A stretch of 64,000 nucleotides of DNA from Pseudomonas sp. IAC-BECa141 (GCF_020544405.1 NZ_CP065410.1:3534001-3598000); one strand, 5' to 3'; numbered from the stretch's first letter, positions 1-8,577 are shown. Notes: generated by a model not told the origin, from the sequence alone. Made by a program: numbers and translations.

Positions 1-5
1 GAAAC

Positions 6-101
6 CCTGTGGGAGCGAGCTTGCTCGCGAAGGCGTAGTGTCAGTCGAAATCAATGTTGCAGGTGCTGACGCTATCGCGAGCAAGCTCGCTCCCACAGGG
101 A
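6..101. repeat. REPIN-like inverted repeat, copy 1
   Basis: Two REP-type arms face each other: GTGGGAGCGAGCTTGCTCGC at the left and its reverse complement GCGAGCAAGCTCGCTCCCAC at the right, with a central spacer of about 45 bases. The same arrangement recurs at 51520-51612 and 63534-63624, and in a degraded form at 7668-7773. Paired REP sequences of this kind are typical extragenic repeats of the P. fluorescens group. Each arm is itself a hairpin (GCGAGC..GCTCGC). Confidence 0.9.
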
Positions 102-119
102 ATGGTGGTGTGAGAGGTA

Positions 120-512
120 ATGATGAACAACGAGAAGTATGAAAAGGGCCTGAAGATCCGCACACAGGTGCTGGGCGAAGCCTATGTGCAGCGCTCGATC
201 GAGAGCGCCGACGACTTCACCCGTCCGCTGCAGGAAATGGTCACCGAATACTGCTGGGGCCACGTCTGGGGACGCGACGGTCTGTCGCTCAAGGAGCGCA
301 GCATGATCAACCTGGCGATGATCTCGGCGCTCAACCGCCCGCACGAACTGAAACTGCATGTGCGCGGCGCCTTGCGTAACGGCCTGAGTCGTGAGCAAAT
401 ACGCGAAATTCTGCTTCAGGTCGGTATTTATTGCGGCGTCCCGGCAGCCGTGGACAGTTTCCGGCTCGCCCGTGAAGCCTTCGCCGAAGCCGACGCCGAG
501 GCCTCCAGTTAA
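120..512 (+). CDS. carboxymuconolactone decarboxylase (CMD) family protein
   Basis: The 130-residue product matches the length and layout of PcaC-like CMD proteins. It has an EYCWGHVWGR segment at residues 43-52, a histidine in LKLHVRGALRNG (His80) and a conserved cysteine in IYCGVPAAV (Cys105). The family includes gamma-carboxymuconolactone decarboxylase of the protocatechuate pathway and AhpD-like thiol proteins. No other protocatechuate genes are nearby, so a generic pca role is not supported. A GAGAGG ribosome site lies just before the start; ATG at 120 or 123 are equally possible. It heads a run with a GntR regulator and a Nudix hydrolase, so it probably acts in the catabolic pathway that regulator controls. 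Confidence 0.85.
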   Translation: MMNNEKYEKGLKIRTQVLGEAYVQRSIESADDFTRPLQEMVTEYCWGHVWGRDGLSLKERSMINLAMISALNRPHELKLHVRGALRNGLSREQIREILLQVGIYCGVPAAVDSFRLAREAFAEADAEASS

Positions 513-570
513 CCCCTCGGCTGTTTGAATGCCCGTCTGGCATGGACAGCCAACTTAAAGAGCGGACCCC

Positions 571-1323
571 ATGAAACGCCTGCCACTCGACGACAGCTTC
601 AAGGTCAATCGCAACCCCGTCACCCTGCGCGAAATCGTGCTGGATAAACTGCGAAGCGCCATCATGAACTTCCAGCTGCTGCCGGGCGATCGCCTGGTGG
701 AGCGCGATCTGTGCGATCGCCTGGGCGTGAGCCGTACGTCGGTGCGTGAAGCCTTGCGTCACCTGGAATCCGAAGGCCTGGTGGAATTCGCCGACGCCAA
801 GGGCCCGCGCGTGGCGATCATCACCCTCGCCGATGCCGTCGACATTTATGAACTGCGTTGCGTGCTTGAAGGCCTGATCGTCCAGCTGTTCACCCTGCGT
901 GCCAAGGCCAAGGACATCAAGGCCCTGGAAAAAGCCCTCGACGAGAACCGCAAGGCGCTCAAGGACGGCGAACTGCAACAGGTGATCGACTCGGTGCAGG
1001 GTTTCTACGACGTGCTGCTGGAAGGTTCGGGCAACCATGTGGCGGCCACCCAGTTGCGCCAGTTGCAGGCGCGCATCAGTTACCTGCGGGCGACGTCGGT
1101 ATCCCAGGAAAACCGTCGCGGCGCCAGTAATCACGAAATGGAAAAAATGGTCGAGGCGATCAAGAGCGGTGACGCACTCGCAGCGCATCAGGCCTGCGTC
1201 GATCACGTTCGTGCGGCGGCGGCAGTGGCCCTCGATTACCTGAAGCGCAAACAGGAAGAAACCGGCGCCACACCGGCGATCACCCTGCCCATAGCGCTGA
1301 AAGAACCACGCATAGGTCACTGA
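571..1323 (+). CDS. GntR family transcriptional regulator, FCD (FadR) subfamily
   Basis: The 250-residue protein has an N-terminal winged helix-turn-helix (about residues 18-80, with PGDRLVERDLCDRLGVSRTS and VREALRHLESEGLVEF) followed by an all-helical FCD ligand domain (about 90-225). The FCD part keeps histidines (SNHEMEKMV, ACVDHV) of the sort that bind a metal in this class. FCD regulators usually repress catabolic genes and respond to small organic acids. It lies between the CMD gene and the Nudix gene. It is the best candidate to bind the TGGWATACCRTAATAY sites at 2367, 3567, 24932 and 25105: FCD proteins typically recognise TGGT/ACCA-type palindromes and no other GntR gene is in the window. 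The regulator-site link is inferred. Confidence 0.93.
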   Translation: MKRLPLDDSFKVNRNPVTLREIVLDKLRSAIMNFQLLPGDRLVERDLCDRLGVSRTSVREALRHLESEGLVEFADAKGPRVAIITLADAVDIYELRCVLEGLIVQLFTLRAKAKDIKALEKALDENRKALKDGELQQVIDSVQGFYDVLLEGSGNHVAATQLRQLQARISYLRATSVSQENRRGASNHEMEKMVEAIKSGDALAAHQACVDHVRAAAAVALDYLKRKQEETGATPAITLPIALKEPRIGH

Positions 1324-1324
1324 C

Positions 1325-1888
1325 ATGTTCAGCCCGAGCTTTTGCCCGAAATGCGGTGGCACTGACCTCGGTCAGCAAGTACCGCCGGGCGATACGCACG
1401 AGCGCCTGATGTGCCGCGGCTGCGGCTACATCCACTATGTGAACCCGAAAATCATCGCCGGCTGCATCATCGAGCAGGACGGCAAATACCTCTTGTGCCA
1501 ACGGGCGATTCCCCCGCGCCCCGGCACCTGGACCCTGCCCGCCGGTTTCATGGAAAGCGGCGAAACCACCGAACAGGCCGCCCTGCGCGAGGTCTGGGAA
1601 GAAAGCGGCGTACGTGCGGAAATCGTCTCGCCGTATTCGATCTTCAGCGTGCCGAAGATCAGCGAGGTCTACATCATCTTCCGCGCCCTCGCGCTGGAAA
1701 TCACCGGCCAGTACGGCCCGGAAACCCTCGCCTGCAAATTCTTCGCCCCCGAAGACATTCCGTGGGACCAGATCTACTACCCGGCGATCCGGCAGATCCT
1801 CGAACGCTACATCGAGGAACGCCAGGCCGGGGTGTATGGCATGTACATGGGTAATGACGACAGCGGCAAGATTCATTTCATGCGTTGA
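1325..1888 (+). CDS. Nudix hydrolase with N-terminal zinc ribbon
   Basis: This 187-residue protein begins with a zinc ribbon (Cys7, Cys10, Cys30, Cys33) of the Nudix_N_2 type. A full Nudix box follows (G74, E80, R88-E89, E92-E93, G95), so it should be an active nucleoside-diphosphate-X pyrophosphohydrolase. Its start lies one base after the GntR stop, so the two are cotranscribed. The substrate cannot be read from the sequence. As I recall, a plant enzyme of this domain architecture (AtNUDX23) hydrolyses FAD. In a locus that also makes flavin and feeds an FMN monooxygenase, FAD-to-FMN conversion is an attractive but unproven role. Confidence 0.9.
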   Translation: MFSPSFCPKCGGTDLGQQVPPGDTHERLMCRGCGYIHYVNPKIIAGCIIEQDGKYLLCQRAIPPRPGTWTLPAGFMESGETTEQAALREVWEESGVRAEIVSPYSIFSVPKISEVYIIFRALALEITGQYGPETLACKFFAPEDIPWDQIYYPAIRQILERYIEERQAGVYGMYMGNDDSGKIHFMR

Positions 1889-1910
1889 CAGTCACCTTCC
1901 TCCTTTTTCT

Positions 1911-2035
1911 GCTCGTTCCCACGTCGAGGCGTCGAACCGTCCGCGTGGGAATGCCTGTTCGGACGCTCCGCGTTCGGCGGTTCAGGGACGCGGAGCGTCC
2001 AGGGCTGCATTCCCACGCAGAGCGTGGGAACGATC
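1911..2035. repeat. Second extragenic repeat family (GTTCCCACGC type)
   Basis: The intergenic segment is a composite inverted repeat. CGTTCCCACG at the left matches CGTGGGAACG at the right. Inside are CGCGTGGGAATGC and GCATTCCCACGC, then GGACGCTCCGCG and CGCGGAGCGTCC. It is distinct from the GCGAGCAAGCTCGC family. It lies between the converging Nudix and DUF1330 genes, a usual location for such elements, and its hairpins could end transcription from both sides. Confidence 0.8.
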
Positions 2036-2048
2036 AATACCGTGGAGT

Positions 2049-2345
2049 TCAGAGGTGGCCGATGCCTTCAACGATGACAATCTCCGCCCTAGCCCATTCC
2101 TCCCTGTAACTTTTCGCTTCCTGATACGCCGCCGAGCGATAACACGCCACGGCCTGTTCGTAGCTGTCGAATTCGATCACCACGCTGCGCTGCGGTGTCG
2201 TCCGCCCTTCCATCGCTTCGCTGCGCCCGCCTCTGGCCAGAAACTTCGCGCCGAACTCGGCGAACGCCTTCGGCGCGCGCTGGGTGTATTGGCTGTAGTG
2301 ATCGGCATCGGTGATGTCCACGTGAGCAATCCAGTACGCCTTCAT
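2049..2345 (-). CDS. DUF1330 domain protein
   Basis: The 98-residue product shows the DUF1330 pattern: an N-terminal MKAYWIAHVDITD strand, Tyr-rich QYTQRAPKAF, an ARGGRSEAMEG turn, RSVVIEFDSYEQA and a closing YRSAAYQEAKSYR helix. The family has a dimeric ferredoxin-like fold related to small antibiotic-biosynthesis monooxygenases, but its activity is mostly unknown. It is divergent from ribB, and the 16-bp regulatory element at 2367-2382 lies 22 bases upstream of its start, so it is probably co-regulated with the flavin and transport genes. Confidence 0.87.
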   Translation of the reverse strand: MKAYWIAHVDITDADHYSQYTQRAPKAFAEFGAKFLARGGRSEAMEGRTTPQRSVVIEFDSYEQAVACYRSAAYQEAKSYREEWARAEIVIVEGIGHL

Positions 2346-2366
2346 AGTGACCTCTTGGTTGATTTT

Positions 2367-2382
2367 GTATTATGGTATACCA
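2367..2382. promoter_or_regulatory. Putative GntR operator, site A
   Basis: The sequence GTATTATGGTATACCA contains the perfect palindrome TGGTATACCA. Its reverse complement matches site B (3567-3582) at 14 of 16 positions and site D (25105-25120) at 15 of 16. It lies in the divergent region between the DUF1330 gene and ribB, where it could govern both. The binding protein is inferred to be the GntR/FCD product at 571-1323. Confidence 0.72.
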
Positions 2383-2410
2383 CGAATTTCATCCACATCG
2401 AGAGTCCAGC

Positions 2411-3520
2411 ATGGCCTTCAACAGCATCGAAGAAATCATCGAAGATTATCGCCTCGGCAAAATGGTGCTGCTGGTCGATGACGAAGACCGGGAAAACGAA
2501 GGCGACCTGCTGCTGGCTGCTGATCGTTGTACGCCCGAGGCGATCAGTTTCATGGCCCGCGAAGCTCGAGGGCTGATTTGCCTGACTCTGACCGACGATC
2601 ATTGTCAGCGCCTGGGACTTGAGCAAATGGTGCCGAGCAATGGCAGCGTGTTCAGTACCGCGTTCACGGTTTCCATCGAAGCGGCGGTGGGCGTGACTAC
2701 CGGGATTTCCGCAGCCGACCGCGCCTGCACGGTGGCTGCTGCGGTGGCGCCGAACGCTCGCGCTGAAGACCTGGTGCAGCCCGGTCATATCTTCCCGCTG
2801 CGGGCCAAGGAAGGTGGCGTGCTGACCCGCGCCGGCCACACCGAGGCCGGTTGTGATCTGGCGCGGCTCGCCGGGTTCACGCCAGCCTCGGTGATTGTCG
2901 AAGTGATGAACGACGATGGCACCATGGCCCGCCGTCCGGATCTGGAAGTCTTCGCGCGCAAGCACGGGATCAAGATCGGCACCATCGCCGACCTGATCCA
3001 CTATCGCCTGAGCACCGAACACACCATCGAGCGCATCGGCGAGCGGGAACTGCCTACGGTGCATGGCACGTTCCGTTTGATCACTTTCGAAGATCGTATC
3101 GAGGGCGGCGTGCACATGGCGATGGTCATGGGCGAGCTGCGCCGCGAGGAGCCGACGCTGGTGCGCGTGCATGTCATTGATCCGCTGCGGGATCTGGTCG
3201 GCGCCGAGTACAGCGGGCCGACGAACTGGACATTGTGGGCGGCGCTGCAACGGGTCGCGGCCGAAGGCCATGGCGTGGTCGTGGTGCTGGCCAATCATGA
3301 GTCGTCGCAGGCGTTGCTGGAGCGCATTCCGCAATTGACTCAACCGCCACGGCAGTTCAGTCGTTCGCAATCGCGAATCTATTCCGAGGTGGGCACCGGG
3401 GCGCAGATTCTGCAGAACCTGGGCGTCGGCAAGCTGCGCCACCTGGGCCCGCCGCTCAAATATGCCGGTTTGACCGGCTACGATCTGGAAGTGATCGAGA
3501 GCATTCCGTTCACCGAATAA
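2411..3520 (+). CDS. ribB: 3,4-dihydroxy-2-butanone 4-phosphate synthase with degenerate GTP cyclohydrolase II domain (RibBX type)
   Basis: The start chosen is the ATG of [10 protein letters not shown], giving 369 residues; an upstream in-frame ATG at 2372 would run through the operator. The N-terminal RibB half is intact: [11 protein letters not shown] at residues 23-33 and [11 protein letters not shown] at 140-150. It should convert ribulose 5-phosphate to the four-carbon riboflavin precursor. The C-terminal half (about 210-369) aligns with GTP cyclohydrolase II but has no trace of the zinc cysteines normally in GECLTGD..C.C, so that activity is probably lost. It sits beside transport and regulator genes rather than with other rib genes, which suggests a second, inducible copy that boosts flavin supply. 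Confidence 0.9.
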   Translation: MAFNSIEEIIEDYRLGKMVLLVDDEDRENEGDLLLAADRCTPEAISFMAREARGLICLTLTDDHCQRLGLEQMVPSNGSVFSTAFTVSIEAAVGVTTGISAADRACTVAAAVAPNARAEDLVQPGHIFPLRAKEGGVLTRAGHTEAGCDLARLAGFTPASVIVEVMNDDGTMARRPDLEVFARKHGIKIGTIADLIHYRLSTEHTIERIGERELPTVHGTFRLITFEDRIEGGVHMAMVMGELRREEPTLVRVHVIDPLRDLVGAEYSGPTNWTLWAALQRVAAEGHGVVVVLANHESSQALLERIPQLTQPPRQFSRSQSRIYSEVGTGAQILQNLGVGKLRHLGPPLKYAGLTGYDLEVIESIPFTE

Positions 3521-3554
3521 TTCCGTTTGCCAGATAGCCGGTAAGGCAAAGTGC

Positions 3555-3591
3555 TTGCACAAAGTTTGGAATACCATAATATGATATTCCA
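3555..3591 (+). promoter_or_regulatory. Promoter with GntR-type operator, site B
   Basis: A -35-like TTGCAC (3555-3560) and a -10-like TAATAT (3577-3582) are 16 bases apart. The 16-bp element TGGAATACCATAATAT (3567-3582) lies between and over them. An inverted copy, ATATTCCA, follows at 3584-3591 and makes a larger imperfect palindrome. From 3562 to 3583 the sequence is the same as in the NCS1 permease promoter read on the minus strand at 24931-24952, and the surrounding -35 regions are alike. Confidence 0.72.
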
Positions 3592-3686
3592 TAGACCGGA
3601 CGACCTGAAAAACCGTCCAGCTACTGCTCCCGACAGGCGGGCAACAACGCAAGCCCGCTCAAAAACACAACAATGAGGGCGTAAAA

Positions 3687-4712
3687 ATGGTGTTGAACAA
3701 AGCTGCAACCGCGATCTTTCTTGCGGGACTGCTGAGCGTGACCGGCCAGGCCGCGATGGCCGCCGAGAGTGTGAACTTTGTCAGTTGGGGCGGTAGCACC
3801 CAGGATGCGCAGAAACAGGCCTGGGCCGATCCGTTCAGCAAGGCCAGCGGCATCACCGTCGTGCAGGACGGCCCGACCGACTACGGCAAACTCAAGGCCA
3901 TGGTCGAAAGCGGCAACGTGCAATGGGATGTGGTCGACGTAGAAGCCGATTTTGCGCTGCGTGCTGCGTCCGAAGGCCTGCTCGAGCCCCTCGATTTCAA
4001 ACAGATCCAGCGCGACAAGATCGACCCGCGTTTCGTCAGCGACTACGGCGTCGGCTCGTTCTTCTTCTCCTTCGTCCTCGGCTATAACGAGGGCAAACTC
4101 GGCGCCAACAAGCCACAGGACTGGAGCGCGCTGTTCGACACCAAGACTTTCCCCGGCAAACGCGCCCTGTACAAATGGCCGAGCCCAGGCGTGCTTGAAC
4201 TGGCTCTGCTCGCCGACGGCGTGCCGGCCGACAAGCTCTACCCGCTGGACCTGGATCGCGCCTTCAAGAAACTCGACACCATCAAGAAAGACATCGTCTG
4301 GTGGGGCGGCGGCGCGCAGTCGCAGCAACTGCTGGCTTCCGGTGAAGCGAGCATGGGCCAGTTCTGGAACGGCCGGATTCACGCTCTGCAAGAAGATGGC
4401 GCACCGGTCGGCGTGAGCTGGAAACAGAACCTGGTCATGGCCGACATTCTGGTCGTGCCAAAGGGTTCGAAAAACAAGGACGCGGCGATGAAGTTCCTGG
4501 CCAGCGCCAGCAGTGCCAAAGGCCAGGCGGACTTCTCCAACCTGACCGCCTACGCCCCGGTCAACGTCGACAGTGTGCAGCGTCTGGACTCGACGCTGGC
4601 CCCGAACCTGCCGACTGCCTACGCTAAGGATCAGATCACTCTTGATTTCGCGTACTGGGCCAAGAACGGTCCGGCCATCGCGACACGGTGGAACGAATGG
4701 CTGGTCAAATGA
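3687..4712 (+). CDS. ABC transporter substrate-binding protein, spermidine/putrescine (PotD) type
   Basis: The 341-residue protein starts with a Sec signal peptide, MVLNKAATAIFLAGLLSVTG..AMAAES, cleaved near residue 27. The mature part has the type-2 periplasmic binding fold of the PotD/iron group: VNFVSWGGSTQDAQKQAW, WDVVDVEADFALRAASEG and VSWKQNLVMADILVVPKG. Ligands in this group include polyamines, opines and amino-acid derivatives. It heads an operon of binding protein, two permeases and an ATPase, with an ATGA overlap into the first permease. The promoter at 3555-3591 carries operator site B. The ligand cannot be assigned. Confidence 0.9.
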   Translation: MVLNKAATAIFLAGLLSVTGQAAMAAESVNFVSWGGSTQDAQKQAWADPFSKASGITVVQDGPTDYGKLKAMVESGNVQWDVVDVEADFALRAASEGLLEPLDFKQIQRDKIDPRFVSDYGVGSFFFSFVLGYNEGKLGANKPQDWSALFDTKTFPGKRALYKWPSPGVLELALLADGVPADKLYPLDLDRAFKKLDTIKKDIVWWGGGAQSQQLLASGEASMGQFWNGRIHALQEDGAPVGVSWKQNLVMADILVVPKGSKNKDAAMKFLASASSAKGQADFSNLTAYAPVNVDSVQRLDSTLAPNLPTAYAKDQITLDFAYWAKNGPAIATRWNEWLVK

Positions 4713-5656
4713 AAATGGCGGCCACCGCGTCCCGTCCCTCCACTGCCACCGGGAGCGCCACGAGCGCTGCCGGCCAGGCTGAAGGCAAAAAGGCGAGTGC
4801 CATGGCGCAAGCCCCGTCCCTCAAGCAACGCTGGCGCGGCGCCGGTAACCTCGCGCCGGCGCTGTTGTTCCTCGGTCTGTTCTTTCTCGCCCCGCTGATT
4901 GGCTTGTTGCTGCGCGGCGTGCTGGAACCGGTGCCGGGCCTTGGCAACTATGAGCAACTGTTTGCCAACTCGGCTTACGCACGAGTGCTGTTCAACACCT
5001 TTTCGGTGGCCGGACTGGTGACGGTGTTCAGCCTGCTACTTGGATTCCCGCTGGCCTGGGCAATCACTCTGGTGCCGCGCGGCTGGGGCCGCTGGATTCT
5101 CAACATCGTGCTGCTGTCGATGTGGACCAGCCTCCTCGCCCGCACTTATTCGTGGCTTGTGTTGCTGCAGGCTTCTGGCGTGATCAACAAGGCGCTGATG
5201 GCGCTGGGCATCATCGATCAGCCGCTGGAAATGGTGCACAACCTGACCGGCGTGGTGATCGGCATGAGCTACATCATGATCCCGTTCATCGTGCTGCCGT
5301 TGCAGGCGACCATGCAGGCCATCGACCCGATGATCCTGCAGGCCGGCTCGATCTGCGGCGCCAGTCCATGGACCAACTTCTTCCGGGTGTTCCTGCCGCT
5401 GTGCCGGCCGGGCCTGGCGTCCGGCGGGTTGATGGTGTTCGTGATGTCGCTCGGTTACTACGTCACCCCGGCGTTGCTGGGCGGGGCGCAGAACATGATG
5501 TTGCCGGAGTTCATCATTCAGCAGGTGCAGTCGTTCCTCAACTGGGGCCTGGCCAGCGCCGGCGCCGCGTTGCTGATCGTCATCACGCTGGTGCTGTTTT
5601 ACGTCTACCTGAAGCTGCAGCCGGAATCCCCGGTTGGCGCCAGTCACGCGAGGTAA
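4709..5656 (+). CDS. ABC transporter permease, PotB type
   Basis: Starting at the ATG that overlaps the upstream stop (ATGA) gives 315 residues; a GTG at 4688 and ATGs at 4697 and 4715 are also possible. After a polar, Ala/Ser-rich leader of about 40 residues there are six hydrophobic segments, beginning with APALLFLGLFFLAPLIGLLL. The EAA loop is GSICGASPWTNFFRVFLPLCRPG at about 217-239, as in PotB. It forms the inner-membrane channel with the product at 5663. The alanine-rich N-terminal extension is longer than usual in PotB and is probably cytoplasmic. Confidence 0.9.
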   Translation: MKMAATASRPSTATGSATSAAGQAEGKKASAMAQAPSLKQRWRGAGNLAPALLFLGLFFLAPLIGLLLRGVLEPVPGLGNYEQLFANSAYARVLFNTFSVAGLVTVFSLLLGFPLAWAITLVPRGWGRWILNIVLLSMWTSLLARTYSWLVLLQASGVINKALMALGIIDQPLEMVHNLTGVVIGMSYIMIPFIVLPLQATMQAIDPMILQAGSICGASPWTNFFRVFLPLCRPGLASGGLMVFVMSLGYYVTPALLGGAQNMMLPEFIIQQVQSFLNWGLASAGAALLIVITLVLFYVYLKLQPESPVGASHAR

Positions 5657-5662
5657 ACCGAC

Positions 5663-6472
5663 ATGCTCCTGACGCCCAATGCCATGAGTCGCCGGATGCG
5701 CTTCGGCCTGTATTTCACCACCGGGCTGATCGGCCTGTTCCTGCTGTTGCCGATCGTGTTCATCGTCCTGCTGTCGTTCGGTTCGTCGCAGTGGCTGGTG
5801 TTCCCGCCGCCGGGCTGGACGCTGAAATGGTACGTGCAGTTCTTCTCCAATGCGGACTGGATGAGCGCAGCGCTGGCCAGCCTCAAGGTCGCCGTGCTGA
5901 CCACGATCTGCGCCGTCGCCCTCGGTTTGCCGACTGCCTTTGCGCTGGTCCGTGGACGCTTCCCCGGCCGGGAAATGCTCTACGGCCTGTTCACCCTGCC
6001 GATGATCGTGCCGCTGGTGATCATCGCCGTGGCGGTGTACGCGCTGTTCCTCAAGCTCGGCTACACCGGGACGATGTTCGCCTTCGTCGTCAGCCATGTG
6101 ATCGTCGCGCTGCCGTTCACCATCATCTCGATCATCAACTCGCTGAAGCTGTTCGATCAGTCGATTGAAGACGCGGCGGTAATCTGCGGCGCGTCACGCC
6201 TGCAAGCGGTGTTCAAGGTGACTTTCCCGGCGATTCGTCCGGGCATGGTCGCCGGCGCCCTCTTTGCCTTCCTGGTTTCGTGGGACGAGGTGGTGCTCAG
6301 CGTGATGATGGCCAGCCCGACCCTGCAAACCCTTCCCGTGAAAATGTGGACCACCCTGCGCCAGGACCTGACGCCCGTGATCGCCGTCGCCTCGACGCTG
6401 CTGATCGGCCTGTCGGTATTGGTCATGGTGATCGCCGCCGCTTTGCGCCGGCGCAACGAAATCAGCGCCTGA
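5663..6472 (+). CDS. ABC transporter permease, PotC type
   Basis: The 269-residue protein has six membrane segments, starting with FTTGLIGLFLLLPIVFIVLL after a short cytoplasmic tail. The EAA loop, DAAVICGASRLQAVFKVTFP at about 173-192, contacts the ATPase. Six bases separate it from the previous permease and sixteen from the ATPase gene, so the four genes form one operon. PotC-type permeases pair with PotB-type ones in importers of polyamines and similar cations. Confidence 0.92.
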   Translation: MLLTPNAMSRRMRFGLYFTTGLIGLFLLLPIVFIVLLSFGSSQWLVFPPPGWTLKWYVQFFSNADWMSAALASLKVAVLTTICAVALGLPTAFALVRGRFPGREMLYGLFTLPMIVPLVIIAVAVYALFLKLGYTGTMFAFVVSHVIVALPFTIISIINSLKLFDQSIEDAAVICGASRLQAVFKVTFPAIRPGMVAGALFAFLVSWDEVVLSVMMASPTLQTLPVKMWTTLRQDLTPVIAVASTLLIGLSVLVMVIAAALRRRNEISA

Positions 6473-6488
6473 GCGCCAGGAGTACAAC

Positions 6489-7643
6489 ATGAGTGCCGTG
6501 ATCAAAGACGCATCCCAGCAGAACGACAAACCCCTGGTCAGCCTGCGCAACCTGAACAAGCACTACGGCGATTTTGCGGCCGTGGACAACATCTCGCTGG
6601 ACATCAGGGACGGCGAGTTCCTGACCTTCCTCGGCTCCAGCGGCTCGGGCAAAAGCACCACGCTGTCGATGCTCGCCGGCTTCGAAACCCCGAGCAGCGG
6701 CGAGATCCTGGTCAACGGCCAGTCGCTGGTGAACGTGCCGCCGCACAAGCGCGACATCGGCATGGTGTTCCAGCGCTATTCGCTGTTCCCGCATCTGTCG
6801 GTACGCGACAACATCGCGTTTCCTCTCACGATCCGCAAACTCGCGGCTGCCGAGCGTGACAAGCGCGTCGATGCGATGTTGAAACTGGTACAACTGGAAC
6901 AATTCGCCCATCGCCGCCCTTCGCAACTGTCCGGCGGCCAGCAGCAGCGGGTCGCCATTGCACGGGCGCTGGTTTACGAGCCACGTATTCTGTTGATGGA
7001 CGAACCGCTCGGTGCGCTGGACAAGAAGCTGCGTGAAGACTTGCAGGATGAACTGCGTCAGTTGCACCGTCGCCTCGGCATCACCATCGTTTACGTGACC
7101 CATGACCAGGAAGAAGCCATGCGCCTGTCCCAGCGCATCGCAATTTTCAGTCACGGCAAGATTGTCGGGCTCGGCAGCGGTTATGACCTTTATCAGAACC
7201 CGCCGAATGCGTTTGTGGCGTCGTTTCTGGGCAACTCGAACTTTCTCAAGCTCAAGGCGCAGGGTAATGCGGCGGCGAGTTTCGAGGGGCAGTCGCTTTC
7301 GATTCGCCTGACGGCCGGATTGCAGACCGGGCAGGATGTTTTGCTGATGGTGCGCCCGGAAAAGGCGTTGGCGTTGAGCGTGCAGCAAGCGAATGACGAG
7401 CCACTGGCGGCGGGTTGGAATGAGGTTTCGGCGAAGGTGGTCGAGGTGTTGTTTCTGGGTGAAAGTCAGACTTGCAGCGTGGTCACATCGGGTGGCACTT
7501 CCATGACGGTCAAGGCGCTATCGGCAGCCGGGATGCCGTTGAAGGCTGGCGATCCGGTGCGGGTTCGCTGGGCGACGGCGGATGCATGTGTCTACACCGA
7601 CTGGGCCGAAAGCGACCTCAACAAGGCCGCCGGATCCCACTAA
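6489..7643 (+). CDS. ABC transporter ATP-binding protein, PotA type
   Basis: The 384-residue ATPase has Walker A GSSGSGKST at 49-57, signature LSGGQQQR at 147-154, Walker B ILLMDEPLGALD at 167-178 and the switch histidine in VTHDQEEA (His205). After residue 240 comes a C-terminal TOBE-like regulatory domain, as in PotA. It is the last gene of the operon and supplies energy for import. No clear terminator follows; a degraded REP repeat occupies the gap. Confidence 0.94.
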   Translation: MSAVIKDASQQNDKPLVSLRNLNKHYGDFAAVDNISLDIRDGEFLTFLGSSGSGKSTTLSMLAGFETPSSGEILVNGQSLVNVPPHKRDIGMVFQRYSLFPHLSVRDNIAFPLTIRKLAAAERDKRVDAMLKLVQLEQFAHRRPSQLSGGQQQRVAIARALVYEPRILLMDEPLGALDKKLREDLQDELRQLHRRLGITIVYVTHDQEEAMRLSQRIAIFSHGKIVGLGSGYDLYQNPPNAFVASFLGNSNFLKLKAQGNAAASFEGQSLSIRLTAGLQTGQDVLLMVRPEKALALSVQQANDEPLAAGWNEVSAKVVEVLFLGESQTCSVVTSGGTSMTVKALSAAGMPLKAGDPVRVRWATADACVYTDWAESDLNKAAGSH

Positions 7644-7667
7644 GGTCTTCAGAAAACAACGCAATCC

Positions 7668-7773
7668 TGTGGGAGCGGCGGTGCGACGATTCGACTTGCC
7701 CGCGAATAGGCCGGCACATTCAACATCAATACTGAATATGCTGACGCCTTCGCGAGCAAGCTCGCTCCCACAA
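7668..7773. repeat. REPIN-like repeat, copy 2 (left arm degraded)
   Basis: The right arm, CGCGAGCAAGCTCGCTCCCACA, is intact. The left arm begins GTGGGAGCGGCGGTGCGACGAT and then diverges, although TTCGACTTGCCCGCGA preserves part of the shape. The spacer keeps the CAACATCAATACTGAA-like core seen in the other copies. It lies between the transporter ATPase gene and the convergent map gene, and is the only such structure available as a transcript end here. Confidence 0.82.
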
Positions 7774-7785
7774 GTCTTGCACCAG

Positions 7786-8577
7786 TCAGTTAATTGGCGG
7801 GTACCCTTCGATCTGATCGGGCCAGGCTGTCAACACCTCAAACCCGTCTTCCGTCACCGCCACCATGTGCTCCCACTGCGCCGACAACGACTGATCCTTC
7901 GTCACCACTGTCCAGCCATCCGCCAGGCTCTTCACATGCCGCTTGCCGGCATTGAGCATCGGCTCGATGGTGAAAATCATCCCCGCCTTCAATTTCAGCC
8001 CCTGCTCCGGGTAACCGTAATGCAGCACCTGCGGTTCATCGTGATAAACCTTGCCGATCCCGTGCCCGCAATATTCGCGCACCACGCTGAACCCTTCTTT
8101 CTCCGCCAGCGTCTGGATCGCATGACCGATGTCACCCAACGTGGCGCCCGGCCGCACGACGCGGATGCCCGCGCACATGGCGTCGTAAGTGGTCTTGATC
8201 AGATGCCGCGCCTCGGGCGTCGGCTCACCGACCACGTACATGCGGCTGGTGTCGCCAAACCAACCGTCCTTGATCACCGCGATGTCGAGATTGACGATGT
8301 CGCCGTCCTTCAACACGCGCTTCGACGGAATGCCGTGGCAGACCACTTCGTTGACTGACGCGCAGACGGTTTTCGGAAAGCCGTGATAACCGACGTTGGC
8401 CGGAATCGCCTTCTGCACATTGACGATGTAGTCGTTGCACAACTGGTCGAGCTGATCGGTGGTGACGCCAGCCTTGACGTGCGGCACCAGCATCGCCAGT
8501 ACGTCAGCAGCCAACTGCGCAGCCACTCGGGATTGGGCGATTTCGGCCTGGGTGTTGATCTTGATCGGGTTTCTCAT
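7786..8577 (-). CDS. map: type I methionine aminopeptidase
   Basis: The 263-residue enzyme removes the initiator methionine from new proteins. Metal ligands are visible: Asp in NLDIAVIKDGWFGD (two aspartates), His in EYCGHGIGKVYHDEP, Glu in MIFTIEPML and Glu in WEHMVAVTEDG. The start chosen is MRNPIKINTQ, whose ATG overlaps the stop of the ParD-like gene (ATGA). Pseudomonads usually also carry a housekeeping map near rpsB, so this is probably a second copy. Pairing with a ParD-like gene is the odd point. Confidence 0.93.
   Translation of the reverse strand: MRNPIKINTQAEIAQSRVAAQLAADVLAMLVPHVKAGVTTDQLDQLCNDYIVNVQKAIPANVGYHGFPKTVCASVNEVVCHGIPSKRVLKDGDIVNLDIAVIKDGWFGDTSRMYVVGEPTPEARHLIKTTYDAMCAGIRVVRPGATLGDIGHAIQTLAEKEGFSVVREYCGHGIGKVYHDEPQVLHYGYPEQGLKLKAGMIFTIEPMLNAGKRHVKSLADGWTVVTKDQSLSAQWEHMVAVTEDGFEVLTAWPDQIEGYPPIN

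Noticed and set aside
120..512. Calling the CMD protein PcaC of the protocatechuate pathway
   Set aside because: No other pca genes are present and the neighbours point to a different pathway.
5036..6097. A 353-codon minus-strand frame opposite the two permease genes
   Set aside because: It has a Gln/His/Arg/Asp-rich composition without motifs and overlaps two well-supported membrane protein genes.
3687..7643. Naming the importer potFGHI or a spermidine transporter
   Set aside because: The binding protein is only PotD-like; its regulon context with an FMN monooxygenase suggests another ligand, so no specific substrate or gene symbol is given.
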